Assembly (NCBI GenBank): GCA_035939775.1
Contig: DASZFO010000344.1
Span: 1 to 45,469, forward strand
Direction: 5' to 3'
Source: Pirellulales bacterium
GTDB lineage: Bacteria > Planctomycetota > Planctomycetia > Pirellulales > DATAWG01
Length of the DNA stretch: 45,469 bases
Shown here: one piece after another, positions 24,159 through 32,433 of the stretch
Numbering within the stretch: the stretch's first letter is position 1
Layout: every line of letters starts with the position of its first letter
Position numbers and translations under genes: made by a program
Notes under the pieces: model-generated
Databases searched by the model: none
The model's input: only the letters and a program-made list of their open reading frames with translations
Told to the model about the DNA's origin: nothing

Positions 24159-25298
24159 ATGTTGCGTTACTTAACCGCCGGTGAATCGCACGGCAAGGCG
24201 CTTGTGGCGCTGGTGGACGGCTTCCCAGCCGGCGTGAAAATCGACACGCAGCCGATCGATGTCGAGCTGCACCGCCGCCAAGGGGGCTACGGCCGCGGCG
24301 GCCGGCAGCGAATCGAAACGGATAAGGTCGAGATCAAGAGCGGCATTTGGCACGACGTGACGCTCGGCAGCCCAATCGTGCTCGAAGTGGTCAACAAGGA
24401 CTCCAAGCTCGAACGACTCGGCGATCTGGCCCGGCCGCGCCCCGGCCACGGCGACCTCACTGGGGCGATCAAGTTTCTCGGCTCGATCCGCGCGACGCTG
24501 GAACGAGCCAGCGCCCGCGAAACAACGGTTCGCGTGGCCGCAGGGGCGCTCGCCAAGCAATTGCTGGAAGCGTTCGGAATCCGCGCGTTTGGCTATGTCG
24601 TCGAGATCGGTGGCGTGGCGATTCCCCCCAAGCCCGGCACGCTCGACGAGCAGCGGGCATTGCGCGACGCGAGCGAGGTCTATTCGCTTAACCCCGAGCA
24701 AGACGGCCAGCTCAAGGCGCTGATCGACGAGTGCGGCAAGGAAGGAGATACGCTGGGCGGAGTGGTGGAAACGCGCGTTGAGGGGCTACCGTTTGGACTT
24801 GGCTCGCATGCCCAATGGGACCGCAAGCTTGATGGGCGGTTGGCCCAGGCCGTGATGTCGGTGCAGGCGATCAAGGGAGTCGAGATCGGTCTGGGGTTCG
24901 AGGCCGCCCGGCGGCGTGGCTCGCATGTGCACGATCCGATTCATTACGACGAGAGCCAAAAGAATTCACCCAATCTCGGCTTCGTCCGCCCGACGAACAA
25001 TGCCGGCGGTCTCGAGGCCGGAATGACCAACGGCCAGCCCCTCGTGGTCCGGGCGGCAAAGAAGCCGATCAGCACGCTCCGCAAACCGCTCGAATCGATC
25101 AACCTTGAGACAAAGCAGCCTGAGGCCGCCTCCTACGAGCGGAGCGACGTGTGCGCCGTTTCCGCGGCCAGTGTGATCGTTGAAAACGTCGTGGCCTTCG
25201 AGGTTGCCGGGGCGCTTATCGATAAGTTCGGCGGCGACAGCCTCGGGGAAATGCAGGCGCGGTATGACATGTTCCTTAAGATGGCGAGAGAGAGATGA
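24159..25298 (+). CDS. aroC: Chorismate synthase AroC
   Basis: A 379-residue enzyme of the last shikimate-pathway step: it converts 5-enolpyruvylshikimate 3-phosphate to chorismate and needs reduced FMN. Signatures: MLRYLTAGESHGKALVALVD (GESHG motif), ELHRRQGGYGRGGRQRIETD, RPRPGHGDLTGAIKF, ERASARETTVRVAAGALAKQ, GSHVHDPI, NNAGGLEAGMTNGQPLVVRA, and near the end RSDVCAVSAASVIVENVVAF. The start is the ATG at 24159 because the invariant N-terminus begins there; the frame stays open upstream over a repeat. No ribosome-binding site is obvious. Length is normal for the family. No other aromatic biosynthesis gene is in the window. Confidence 0.96.
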   Translation: MLRYLTAGESHGKALVALVDGFPAGVKIDTQPIDVELHRRQGGYGRGGRQRIETDKVEIKSGIWHDVTLGSPIVLEVVNKDSKLERLGDLARPRPGHGDLTGAIKFLGSIRATLERASARETTVRVAAGALAKQLLEAFGIRAFGYVVEIGGVAIPPKPGTLDEQRALRDASEVYSLNPEQDGQLKALIDECGKEGDTLGGVVETRVEGLPFGLGSHAQWDRKLDGRLAQAVMSVQAIKGVEIGLGFEAARRRGSHVHDPIHYDESQKNSPNLGFVRPTNNAGGLEAGMTNGQPLVVRAAKKPISTLRKPLESINLETKQPEAASYERSDVCAVSAASVIVENVVAFEVAGALIDKFGGDSLGEMQARYDMFLKMARER

Positions 25299-25301
25299 TG
25301 C

Positions 25302-25430
25302 TGATATGACGAATGCCAAATGACGAATGTCTAAAGAATGACGAAGCACGAATGAACGAACCACGAATGACGAATCGCAGGCGGAAATCGAGTCGTTCGG
25401 CATTCGGACATTCGTCATTCCGAACACGGA
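25302..25430. repeat. Word repeat with inverted arm, family E (ATGACGAAT words)
   Basis: The left part (25302-25378) repeats ATGACGAATG, GACGAAGCACGAATGAACGA and ATGACGAATCGC. The right part (about 25400-25425) is inverse: TTCGGCATTCGGACATTCGT then CATTCCG. Related words occur at 41461-41487. It fills the gap between aroC and the next gene, which starts at 25438. Confidence 0.8.
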
Positions 25431-25437
25431 GGTTCGC

Positions 25438-26802
25438 ATGCACGATCGAACGCGACGGGTGCTTTGCCGGGCCGGATTCTTGGCCCTCTGCGTGCTGCCG
25501 ACGGCGGCAGTCTTCGCGTGGTCTAGCTCGCGCACTAGCACGGCACACAGCACGGCCTGCGCTGCGGCATTGTCGCACGAGCTAGGTTTGCGCGTGTCGC
25601 TGGCCGGAGTATCGTATCCGCGACCAGGAGCCACGCGTTATGAAGGTGTCGAAGTTGCCGACCCGGAGACGGGCGCACCGCTTGTCCAGACGCGGTCGCT
25701 CGAAACGGACCACGGAAATGATCTGACGGCTCTGTTCGCATCGCAGCCGGAATTGGACGCTCTAAAACTGGCGAAGCTTTGGGAAACCGTGGAACAGCGA
25801 ATTCGCAGCACGACAGATCCCCAGCCCGCGACTAGCCTGACCGCCGGCGCAGCGACGTTGCATTGGCCGGGTGGCTCGCAAACGCTCACCGAAGTGTTGG
25901 GACAGTTGGATGCCAAGTCTGGCGGTGACGGGGAGCGCGTCGCGTCGCTTAAGTTCCGCCTGGCTGGCATCGATTCGGCCGAGCCGATCCGGCTGCGCTA
26001 CTCGCGGAAGCTCGTCGATTCGCGGACGACGAGCAACGTCGAACGCTCGGCGGTGAACCACCTCGAACTGCCCGCAGTGAGCCACGTCGAACTGAATACG
26101 GGCGGGACGGCGGCCCCCTGTTCGCTGCTGATGGTTCCGCTGGGGATCGCCAATCGACTTGGCGAGCGAGCCCGGTTCCGCGGGTCGGTTTGGGCGATTG
26201 AAACGGCCGATGGCTGGGAAGGAGAGTTGACCGGACAGTTCACGGAAGTCGATTTTCAGACGGCCATCACGGAGCAATTCCCGCACCACCTCGTGGGAAC
26301 AGCCGAAATCACAATCCAAAAGGCCCGCTTCCGTCGCGGCCGTTTGGTAGAAGCCAACGGCACGATAGCGGCTGGGCCCGGCATGGTGAGCCAGTCGCTG
26401 TTGACGTCGGCCGCGGAACACCTGCATCTGAATGGCGCCGCCGCGACGGATTCCGGCGCCTCGATAATTCCCTACGATCAAATCGCTTTCTCGTTCGAGA
26501 TCGATTCCGCCGGGCTGACGCTCCGCGGCCAATGCGAAGGCTCGCCGGGAGTGATCGTTCGCGGCGGAGCGACGGCGCTGTTGTCGTCATCAGTCGGATC
26601 GTCTGGGCCGGTCGTCGCGCTGCTGCGAACGCTCGTTCCGCAGAGCGAAGTGCAAGTGCCCGCCACGCGCGAGACCGACTGGCTGATGCGCCGCCTGCCA
26701 GTGCCGCAGGTGATGCCGCCGGCCACACAGCCCCCGCAAGGCCGAGTGCGGCTGGGACCGAGGGACGAGGGGCGAGGGACAAGAAGCGAGGGACAAGAGT
26801 AG
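25438..26802 (+). CDS. Exported hypothetical protein, possibly AsmA-like
   Basis: A 454-residue protein of unknown function. An N-terminal signal-anchor (RAGFLALCVLPTAAVFAWSS, about residues 12-31) is followed by ALSHELGLRVSLAGVSYPRP and YEGVEVADPETGAPLVQTRS, which recalls the start of AsmA-type beta-taco proteins. The rest is beta-rich with repeated polar/hydrophobic alternation (WAIETADGWEGELTGQFTEV; AEITIQKARFRRGRLVEANG). No enzyme motif is visible. The last 15 residues, GPRDEGRGTRSEGQE, come from a word repeat (family H) and are probably recent additions. The ATG at 25438 is preceded by GGAGG, a good ribosome-binding site. It converges on the ResB-CcsA gene with only 42 bp between stops. 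Confidence 0.75.
   Translation: MHDRTRRVLCRAGFLALCVLPTAAVFAWSSSRTSTAHSTACAAALSHELGLRVSLAGVSYPRPGATRYEGVEVADPETGAPLVQTRSLETDHGNDLTALFASQPELDALKLAKLWETVEQRIRSTTDPQPATSLTAGAATLHWPGGSQTLTEVLGQLDAKSGGDGERVASLKFRLAGIDSAEPIRLRYSRKLVDSRTTSNVERSAVNHLELPAVSHVELNTGGTAAPCSLLMVPLGIANRLGERARFRGSVWAIETADGWEGELTGQFTEVDFQTAITEQFPHHLVGTAEITIQKARFRRGRLVEANGTIAAGPGMVSQSLLTSAAEHLHLNGAAATDSGASIIPYDQIAFSFEIDSAGLTLRGQCEGSPGVIVRGGATALLSSSVGSSGPVVALLRTLVPQSEVQVPATRETDWLMRRLPVPQVMPPATQPPQGRVRLGPRDEGRGTRSEGQE
26757..26800. repeat. Word repeat, family H (GAGGGAC words), at the 3-prime end of a gene
   Basis: GACCGAGGGACGAGGGGCGA is followed by GGGACAAGAAGCGAGGGACA. The words (G)CGAGGGAC and GAGGGACGAG recur three to four times. 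They run to the TAG stop of the exported protein gene, so the repeat is translated. Confidence 0.7.
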
Positions 26803-26844
26803 GGCACGTTTTCGCGTGCGGTCCGTCGCTCGCAAACACGCCGG

Positions 26845-29800
26845 TCATGCGGCCGCCGCGCGATTGCTCCACCAAAACCGCCTTGGGATCGAGCCGAGCG
26901 CCATCAGCGCCAAATGGCATGCAACGATGATGCCGGGCACCACCCAAACCCCGGCGTCGGTGAAGCCGTATGAATGCAAGCCGACCCCCAAGAAATTCAC
27001 GCCGAAGTACGACCAAATCATGGCGATGTTTCCGCCAAGCGCTAAGACGGCCAAGCCACGATCCTTCACGATCCCATCCCAGAGAGCGTGCAAGACAAGT
27101 GCATTCCATAGCACGATGATCAGGGCGCCGTTTTCCTTGGGGTCCCAACCCCAAAACCGGCCCCAAGAATCATCGGCCCACAATCCGCCGAGCACCGTGC
27201 CGACGAAGCTGAAAAAGATCGCGCAACATACGGAACCGTAAATCATATTGGCAAACACTTTGCCAATGGTGGTGGTGCCGACTGACGCGCCGCGGCCAAG
27301 GTTTGCGTTCGTTAAGCTGGGTTCCACGCTCATGGTCCGAAGATCCAAACGGTATCCAAGGAGAGGCGTAAACAGACCAAACATGATATATGAAAACCCG
27401 ATCAGCGCGGCGACGAACGTCGTGGCGTAGCCGAGCGAGACGCAAACGACGTGCGTACCCAACCAAAACTGCGTGGCAAGCACCGCCTCAGGCACAACGA
27501 TTGTATCCTTGCCGGTATCCAAAACCTCGAAGATCAATTGGGCAGTGCCGAGGGCCACGGCGCCTGCCGCTCCGGCAATCAGGTTTCCAATGCCAATTCG
27601 ATACACGAGTTCCAGCACGATGCCCAACAACACTGCAGCCCATGCAATGAACACGGCAGCAGAGTAAAGCGTTGTGACCGGCGGCCATCCGGAAATATAA
27701 ATCCGCGCGATCACGGCAAAAGTGTGCAGCGCCAGCGCAAAGACAATCACGCCAAAGGCGGCTTTGTTAAACGGGCCGCTCCACCCCAATAACCATCCCA
27801 ACAGCCCCAGGCACGCCAACACAATCGCGAACAAATAGAGCCAAAACGCGCACTCGAACGGAGCGAAATGATTGAAGAACGCCTCGAAATTGACCGCCGC
27901 CGGCTCGAACGGCTTAGGCGGGGCGGCATCGAGTTGTGCGCGATACTTCGCTAATTCGGTGTTAAAACCGGCAACATCGCGCTTTCCATAGGCTTTGAAC
28001 ATCGACGCGAGCGAACGGGTGGCTTCGTCTGGCGGCTGTTGGAGAGCCGTCGCATTCACGTAGGCAAGCACCACGGCCGACGCATACGAGTGCCATTCGC
28101 CACCAAGCGTGTCCATCGGCACGATCAGCGGCTTCGGTTTCTCTTGACTATTCTTACCCGGCCTATCCCATTGATGGCTGATTTCCAAGGTACTGTCGAA
28201 TGCCGATCGGGGATTCTCTTTGATTTCTTGCTCGCTGGGCAGCCCCGGGAACTGCGTGGGGTCAAATGCTTCGCGCAACACGATGTACGCCGTGATCCGG
28301 CGGGCAAGGTCGAGAATCCGTTCCTGGTAAGCGCTTCGTCGCTCGGGGTCCGTTGCTTCGGCCTTGTCCACCTGCTGCTTCATGTCGGGCATGTGGTCGC
28401 TCAATTCGTCGATCGAGTAGCGAAGACTCTTCCGACGCGGCAAGCCGAGCATGTTGAGCACATCGGGATTGTCGATGTGGACCACTTGCTGCTTATTGGC
28501 TCTTTCTGGATCGGCAACCACGTCCAGCAACCACTCGATCGCCGGACGAGTGCGCCCCTGATCGTCGACATACGTTTGGGCGTCCGTGATCGCCCAGAGG
28601 CTAGTGCGAGCCAGCGTGTCGATCGGCTTGATTCGCCCCTCGTGCATCACCGGGATCTCGCCGAATTCGAAGAGGTGCATGGCGTCCGGAGATGCGCCGG
28701 GAACGATCGCTTTGCTGAGGGCCCATCCGGCCAAGACGGCCACCACAACCCAGGGGAAAAAATCGGCTGCGGTGGACAGCCAGAGAGGCTTCGCGGCGCG
28801 GTCCGACTTTTCTGAAAGTAAGATCGCGTCGGCCGGGATTCCTCCACTTGCTTGCAACGCGCTCTGCTGACCGGGCGACAATCGCCGCGTGAACCGCAGC
28901 AGCACGCCGAGGAAATGCGCCAACAGGCCGGTGGCGACGATCATGCAGCCGATGTACGGGATCATCCAACCCGTGTTGTCGACTACGCTCAGTGTGGAAT
29001 ACTTCACGTCGCCGATCTGGGTGAAGCCGCTCTGATAGAATGTTTCGCCGCCAAAGCGCAGCGGATTATTCATCCAAATGTGGTCGTGACGATCCTCGGG
29101 AGAATTCGTGCTAACCAAGTGAATATCCGAAGAGTAATAGCGCGGCATGGTCGTGCCCGGCCAATCCACTTCCTCCGTTTTCACCAAGCGCACGACATAC
29201 GGCTTGTAGACTCGCTTGAAACGCAAGGCAATTTCGTATTCCTTGCCGTCGAACTCGATCCGGTCCGGCTTTTCCAGATTGACGCTTACGAGATGCGTTT
29301 CGACCGGATCGTGAGTCCCCTTCTTCAGGAGTTCCACGTACGCCGAGGCAACGTCGACCTTGCTGCTCGTATCGGTCCCCTTGCCGGGACTGACCGCGAC
29401 GGCGATGTTGTCCAAGCCGGCGCCTGCGGTCGCAATCGTCTTGTCACCAGGGGCTGGATCGGCCAACTCGGAATTCTCGATGAATTGGAGCACTCTTAAG
29501 TCGAACGGCAGGTTGTCGTCGTGGATCAAGTCGCCGGGGCGGAGCCTCGATTGCGGAATCACGACCACATCGTCAGTCTTAGGAGCGGATTTATCGACGA
29601 CGGCCAATTCGCAGGTACGGCTGTCTTCCGCGAAATTCCGAGCCTGGCCTTCGCGCACCGTCAATTGCTGAGGCTCTTTCGCGGTGACGTCCACAAACAA
29701 CTCGTTGAACATCATGAGGCCGACGCCGGCATGGATCAGTACGATTCCGGCCCGCTTCTTGAATAGCAACAAGCAGCCTGCCAAGAGGGTCAGCCCGACG

Positions 29801-30525
29801 GCCTCCCCTTCGATCAATTGCCAAACGATTCGGAGCGATGACGGATTTGGCACGAAGTCGTTTCGATAGAGAAGCCATGCGAGCGACGCGGCAAGAATCA
29901 ACGTTCCCACCAACAGCAGGTTCCGCTCAAACCGCCGCGACCAATTCAGAAGCGATAGTCCGGCGATTCCGGCTGCCACGACCGCGGCGAGACCGAGCTT
30001 GAAAATGAACCATAACGTCGACCATTCAACTGGACTCCCGGCTTGCACCCCCGACAAGTGGTTTCCCACGACGACCACCAGGCCAAGCAAGCCAATCCCC
30101 GCCGCGATCACCGCCAGCCCGGCGGGCAAACGCCAATCTCGAGCCTGCATCTTGAAACGCACCGCATGGGCCGCCAGCAAATTGATCGCCATCAACACGC
30201 CGATCAATCGCCCGCCCGGAAAGAAGAAGCCGCTCGTCCCATTGGGCGGCCGCGCCAGAAAAAAGAAAAATATCTTGAATTCGACAAAGGCAAACCAAGT
30301 GCGAAAGTATTGTCCGATGGCAACCCAAATGCCACTTTCCTTCTGTGCCAGCGTACCGGACCAAATGATGAAGATCGCCATCGCGAACAGGACCACCGTC
30401 AGCTTTAGCGATGCCAATGGCCGGAAGATCCGCTCGAACAATGCGGTGTCCCGGCGCGCGGGCGCCGGTACAAATCCTCCGGGCCTGATCGGTTTATCGA
30501 CCGGGAATACGTTCGTCGCCATCAT
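26845..30525 (-). CDS. ResB-CcsA single-chain cytochrome c assembly protein (system II)
   Basis: A 1226-residue membrane protein that exports heme and joins it to CxxCH apocytochromes outside the membrane. The ResB half (about residues 25-560) starts with LASLKLTVVLFAMAIFIIWS and holds four hydrophobic helices and a large external domain. An extra soluble segment (about 630-880, with MHLFEFGEIPVMHEGRIKPI) precedes the CcsA half. CcsA shows HTFAVIARIYISGWPPVTTL (TM His), TQFWLGTHVVCVSLGYA, the WWD-type motif WGRFWGWDPKENGAL (about 1118-1132) and NFLGVGLHSYGF. Fusions of ResB and CcsA are known, for example in epsilonproteobacteria. ATG at 30525; a second ATG follows at once. Just downstream of the two-repeat putative lipoprotein gene (10 bp), so probably cotranscribed. 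Confidence 0.94.
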   Translation of the reverse strand: MMATNVFPVDKPIRPGGFVPAPARRDTALFERIFRPLASLKLTVVLFAMAIFIIWSGTLAQKESGIWVAIGQYFRTWFAFVEFKIFFFFLARPPNGTSGFFFPGGRLIGVLMAINLLAAHAVRFKMQARDWRLPAGLAVIAAGIGLLGLVVVVGNHLSGVQAGSPVEWSTLWFIFKLGLAAVVAAGIAGLSLLNWSRRFERNLLLVGTLILAASLAWLLYRNDFVPNPSSLRIVWQLIEGEAVGLTLLAGCLLLFKKRAGIVLIHAGVGLMMFNELFVDVTAKEPQQLTVREGQARNFAEDSRTCELAVVDKSAPKTDDVVVIPQSRLRPGDLIHDDNLPFDLRVLQFIENSELADPAPGDKTIATAGAGLDNIAVAVSPGKGTDTSSKVDVASAYVELLKKGTHDPVETHLVSVNLEKPDRIEFDGKEYEIALRFKRVYKPYVVRLVKTEEVDWPGTTMPRYYSSDIHLVSTNSPEDRHDHIWMNNPLRFGGETFYQSGFTQIGDVKYSTLSVVDNTGWMIPYIGCMIVATGLLAHFLGVLLRFTRRLSPGQQSALQASGGIPADAILLSEKSDRAAKPLWLSTAADFFPWVVVAVLAGWALSKAIVPGASPDAMHLFEFGEIPVMHEGRIKPIDTLARTSLWAITDAQTYVDDQGRTRPAIEWLLDVVADPERANKQQVVHIDNPDVLNMLGLPRRKSLRYSIDELSDHMPDMKQQVDKAEATDPERRSAYQERILDLARRITAYIVLREAFDPTQFPGLPSEQEIKENPRSAFDSTLEISHQWDRPGKNSQEKPKPLIVPMDTLGGEWHSYASAVVLAYVNATALQQPPDEATRSLASMFKAYGKRDVAGFNTELAKYRAQLDAAPPKPFEPAAVNFEAFFNHFAPFECAFWLYLFAIVLACLGLLGWLLGWSGPFNKAAFGVIVFALALHTFAVIARIYISGWPPVTTLYSAAVFIAWAAVLLGIVLELVYRIGIGNLIAGAAGAVALGTAQLIFEVLDTGKDTIVVPEAVLATQFWLGTHVVCVSLGYATTFVAALIGFSYIMFGLFTPLLGYRLDLRTMSVEPSLTNANLGRGASVGTTTIGKVFANMIYGSVCCAIFFSFVGTVLGGLWADDSWGRFWGWDPKENGALIIVLWNALVLHALWDGIVKDRGLAVLALGGNIAMIWSYFGVNFLGVGLHSYGFTDAGVWVVPGIIVACHLALMALGSIPRRFWWSNRAAAA

Positions 30526-30535
30526 TCGCTCCAGG

Positions 30536-31792
30536 TCATTTCGGCGAGCCGAATTGGATTGACTTCACAAAAGCCTCGAAGCGCGGTTTTTCGCGCTCGG
30601 CCAGGTTAGCGTCGCCGCGCAGGGTGATGAACCAGACTTGATCGCCGCGCGGCGCGAACGCGCCGAATATCGCTTTTTGCGGAACCGGATCCTTCGGCCC
30701 GAGTATTTCTACGTAGCTGCCAGCCGCATCGCCGATTTGGATCGGCTTGACGGCCTGAGCAATCTCCTTCTCGTCGGCCGCCGGGAGCTTTAATAGCCCG
30801 CGCCAGCGGTTGACATTCGCCGCGACGTCCGCGGAAGACGGCGGTAAAGTGACCACCGTGATCTCGACGTTCTTGTCGCCCTCTTGGACCACGAACGCCG
30901 CCTTTCGCATGACGCTCAGTTTGCCATGCTGCCAGCCGGCGGGAATGTCGTATTTGAATTCCGCGTTTTCCGTCTCGGCGGGTGGTGGCGCCGGCTCGGC
31001 GGGCCGCGCTCCCTGGCTGATCGCGGGATGACCCTCGGGAAGTTCAGGCTGGTCGCCGCCCGCGACGGGGCGGCTCATGCCGCCAGTTTGATGCCTGCCG
31101 GTCAGCCCCAGAACATACGCCGGCCCACCATCGGCCGTCTTACGCTCACGGATCGCTCCAGAAAGCTGCTCGATCGGGCGCAAGCTCATTTGGCCACGCC
31201 AGCGGTTGACGTTCTTGAGCGTCGCTTCACTGTCGTCTTCATCTGGCTTACGCGGAAGCGACGTGACTGTCACGTCTAAAGGCTTTTCGCCCGAGCCGAT
31301 CTGAAGCGTCGCGAAACGTTTGGCCGGGCCGGAGCCGGAAGCCGGCAGCTCGCGCCAATCTTTGGGGAGCGTCCATTTGGGCGACGCGTCGTCGCCGCCA
31401 AAACGGACCGAAGCGATCAACGCCGCGAACGGGTCGCTCTCGCGCCGCACGGCATCCGCTGGGCCAACGAGCTTGAAAAACCAGAACTGGGTCCCGTGCG
31501 GCACGATTGCCGCGAACATCCGATCCTTTTCGGGGGGGCTTTCATCCGCTGGCGGCTCGGTCTCGTTGAAGTAGGTCTTCAGCAATATGTCCGGCTTCGT
31601 CTGGCGGTAATGCTCTATCTCCTCGGGCCGTTCGCAACCCGCGAAAACCCCGGCAGATAGGGCGAAACCGAAAAGCAGCGCGAGACGGGTGGGCACGGGA
31701 GAATTTCGTCTGGTTTTGGCGACGACCCAGCGACCGAGAGCAACGTCCGGCGGATCGCCGGCCGACGGGATCGGGTCGGGGGCGGGATTCAT
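30536..31792 (-). CDS. Putative lipoprotein with two repeated domains, upstream of ResB-CcsA
   Basis: A 418-residue protein of unknown function. A hydrophobic stretch ending in a lipobox (LALLFGFALSAGVFAGC, about residues 36-52) indicates lipid anchoring. The mature part has two similar domains of about 130-150 residues. Each includes a beta-rich stretch, the motif NVNRWRG (NVNRWRGQMSL and NVNRWRGLLKL) and a matching segment (FAAIVPHGTQFWFFKLVGPA; FGAFAPRGDQVWFITLRGDA). The two copies look like an old duplication, in swapped or overlapping order. A later GTG at 31696 would give a classic short lipoprotein signal peptide, so the true start may be there (386 residues). The gene ends 10 bp before ResB-CcsA; a role in cytochrome maturation is inferred from this alone. 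Confidence 0.8.
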   Translation of the reverse strand: MNPAPDPIPSAGDPPDVALGRWVVAKTRRNSPVPTRLALLFGFALSAGVFAGCERPEEIEHYRQTKPDILLKTYFNETEPPADESPPEKDRMFAAIVPHGTQFWFFKLVGPADAVRRESDPFAALIASVRFGGDDASPKWTLPKDWRELPASGSGPAKRFATLQIGSGEKPLDVTVTSLPRKPDEDDSEATLKNVNRWRGQMSLRPIEQLSGAIRERKTADGGPAYVLGLTGRHQTGGMSRPVAGGDQPELPEGHPAISQGARPAEPAPPPAETENAEFKYDIPAGWQHGKLSVMRKAAFVVQEGDKNVEITVVTLPPSSADVAANVNRWRGLLKLPAADEKEIAQAVKPIQIGDAAGSYVEILGPKDPVPQKAIFGAFAPRGDQVWFITLRGDANLAEREKPRFEAFVKSIQFGSPK

Positions 31793-31798
31793 CGGTTG

Positions 31799-31828
31799 AT
31801 TATACGGGCGGGTTGGTCCGGGTGTATA
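31799..31828 (-). promoter_or_regulatory. Candidate promoter very close to a start codon
   Basis: On the minus strand a perfect TATAAT (31804-31799) lies 6 bp before the ATG at 31792. TATACA (31828-31823) stands 18 bp upstream of it as a weak -35. If real, transcription would start at about the ATG, giving a leaderless message or favouring the GTG at 31696. Confidence 0.4.
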
Positions 31829-32084
31829 GGCGCATCCGGATGCGGAGCAACGGCGGCAAGAACGGGGACCATGAAGGTTGAGGGTAGCGAAAATCGCGGA
31901 AATCCCAATTTCCCGCGGACGAAAACGGGGTTGGCTGCTTACGAACTGAGCCACAAAAGCGCCTGCAGATTTGCCAGATGCCGCCCCTCATGTTCCGGCC
32001 GCCTGCCCGGCTTTTTTGACCTAGACTTGAAAGAGCGGTTTTCACCGGAGAACCCGGAAACCGGGTGTACCCAGTGGTAGAGCT

Positions 32085-32339
32085 ATGCGCCGATTCCTGA
32101 GCAAGTTTCGTCGTCCTCAAGCAAACGTCGTGAGCCAGCGACCGAGGGGCACCCTGTGTTGCGCGCTGGCCGCGCCGTTGTATCTAGTCTTTGGCAGTAA
32201 CTTTGTCGGGCAGGCCTGGACGGCGGCTATGAATTGGATTTATCGTTTCGACCGGCAGGCTTGGCTGATCGTACTGTGCGGCGTGCTGGCGGTCGGGGCA
32301 TTTTTTCTACGCGGATTCGGATCGAGGTCGAATTATTAG
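32085..32339 (+). CDS. Small membrane protein, function unknown
   Basis: An 84-residue protein. Two hydrophobic segments are visible: about residues 25-45 (CCALAAPLYLVFGSNFVGQA) and 59-75 (AWLIVLCGVLAVGAFFLRG). The end FFLRGFGSRSNY looks like a conserved motif of short planctomycete membrane proteins, though I cannot name the family. An internal ATG at 32229 (MNWIYRFDRQAW) may be the true start, giving a one-helix protein of 36 residues. The ATG at 32085 is preceded by GGTAGAG. Its stop codon TAG overlaps the first base of a palindromic element. Coding status is moderately supported by the hydrophobic pattern only. Confidence 0.5.
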   Translation: MRRFLSKFRRPQANVVSQRPRGTLCCALAAPLYLVFGSNFVGQAWTAAMNWIYRFDRQAWLIVLCGVLAVGAFFLRGFGSRSNY

Positions 32340-32400
32340 AACGCCTAACAAACCCGGCGAGGAGAAGGGAACAGTCCCCGCCGGATCTGTTAGGCGCTCT
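32338..32400. repeat. Palindromic element related to family A (variant B)
   Basis: Outer arms AGAACGCCTAACA (32338-32350) and TGTTAGGCGCTCT (32388-32400) pair at 12 of 13 positions. The inner part contains CCCGGCG...CGCCGG and GGGAACAGTCCCC, the counterpart of GGGGACTGTCCCC in family A. As in copy 1 of family A, it begins inside a TAG stop codon. Confidence 0.8.
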
Positions 32401-32433
32401 TAGATTTTTTCCCGGAACAGAACAGGTTCGATC

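Noticed and set aside
25302-25430. CRISPR-like array of ATGACGAAT words
   Set aside because: The repeats are only 8-12 bp, imperfect, without unique spacers of constant length, and no cas genes are present.
31796-32120. Possible small genes on both strands between the two-repeat putative lipoprotein gene and the small membrane gene
   Set aside because: Translations are Arg/Pro-rich and lack hydrophobic or domain pattern; the region more likely holds promoters.
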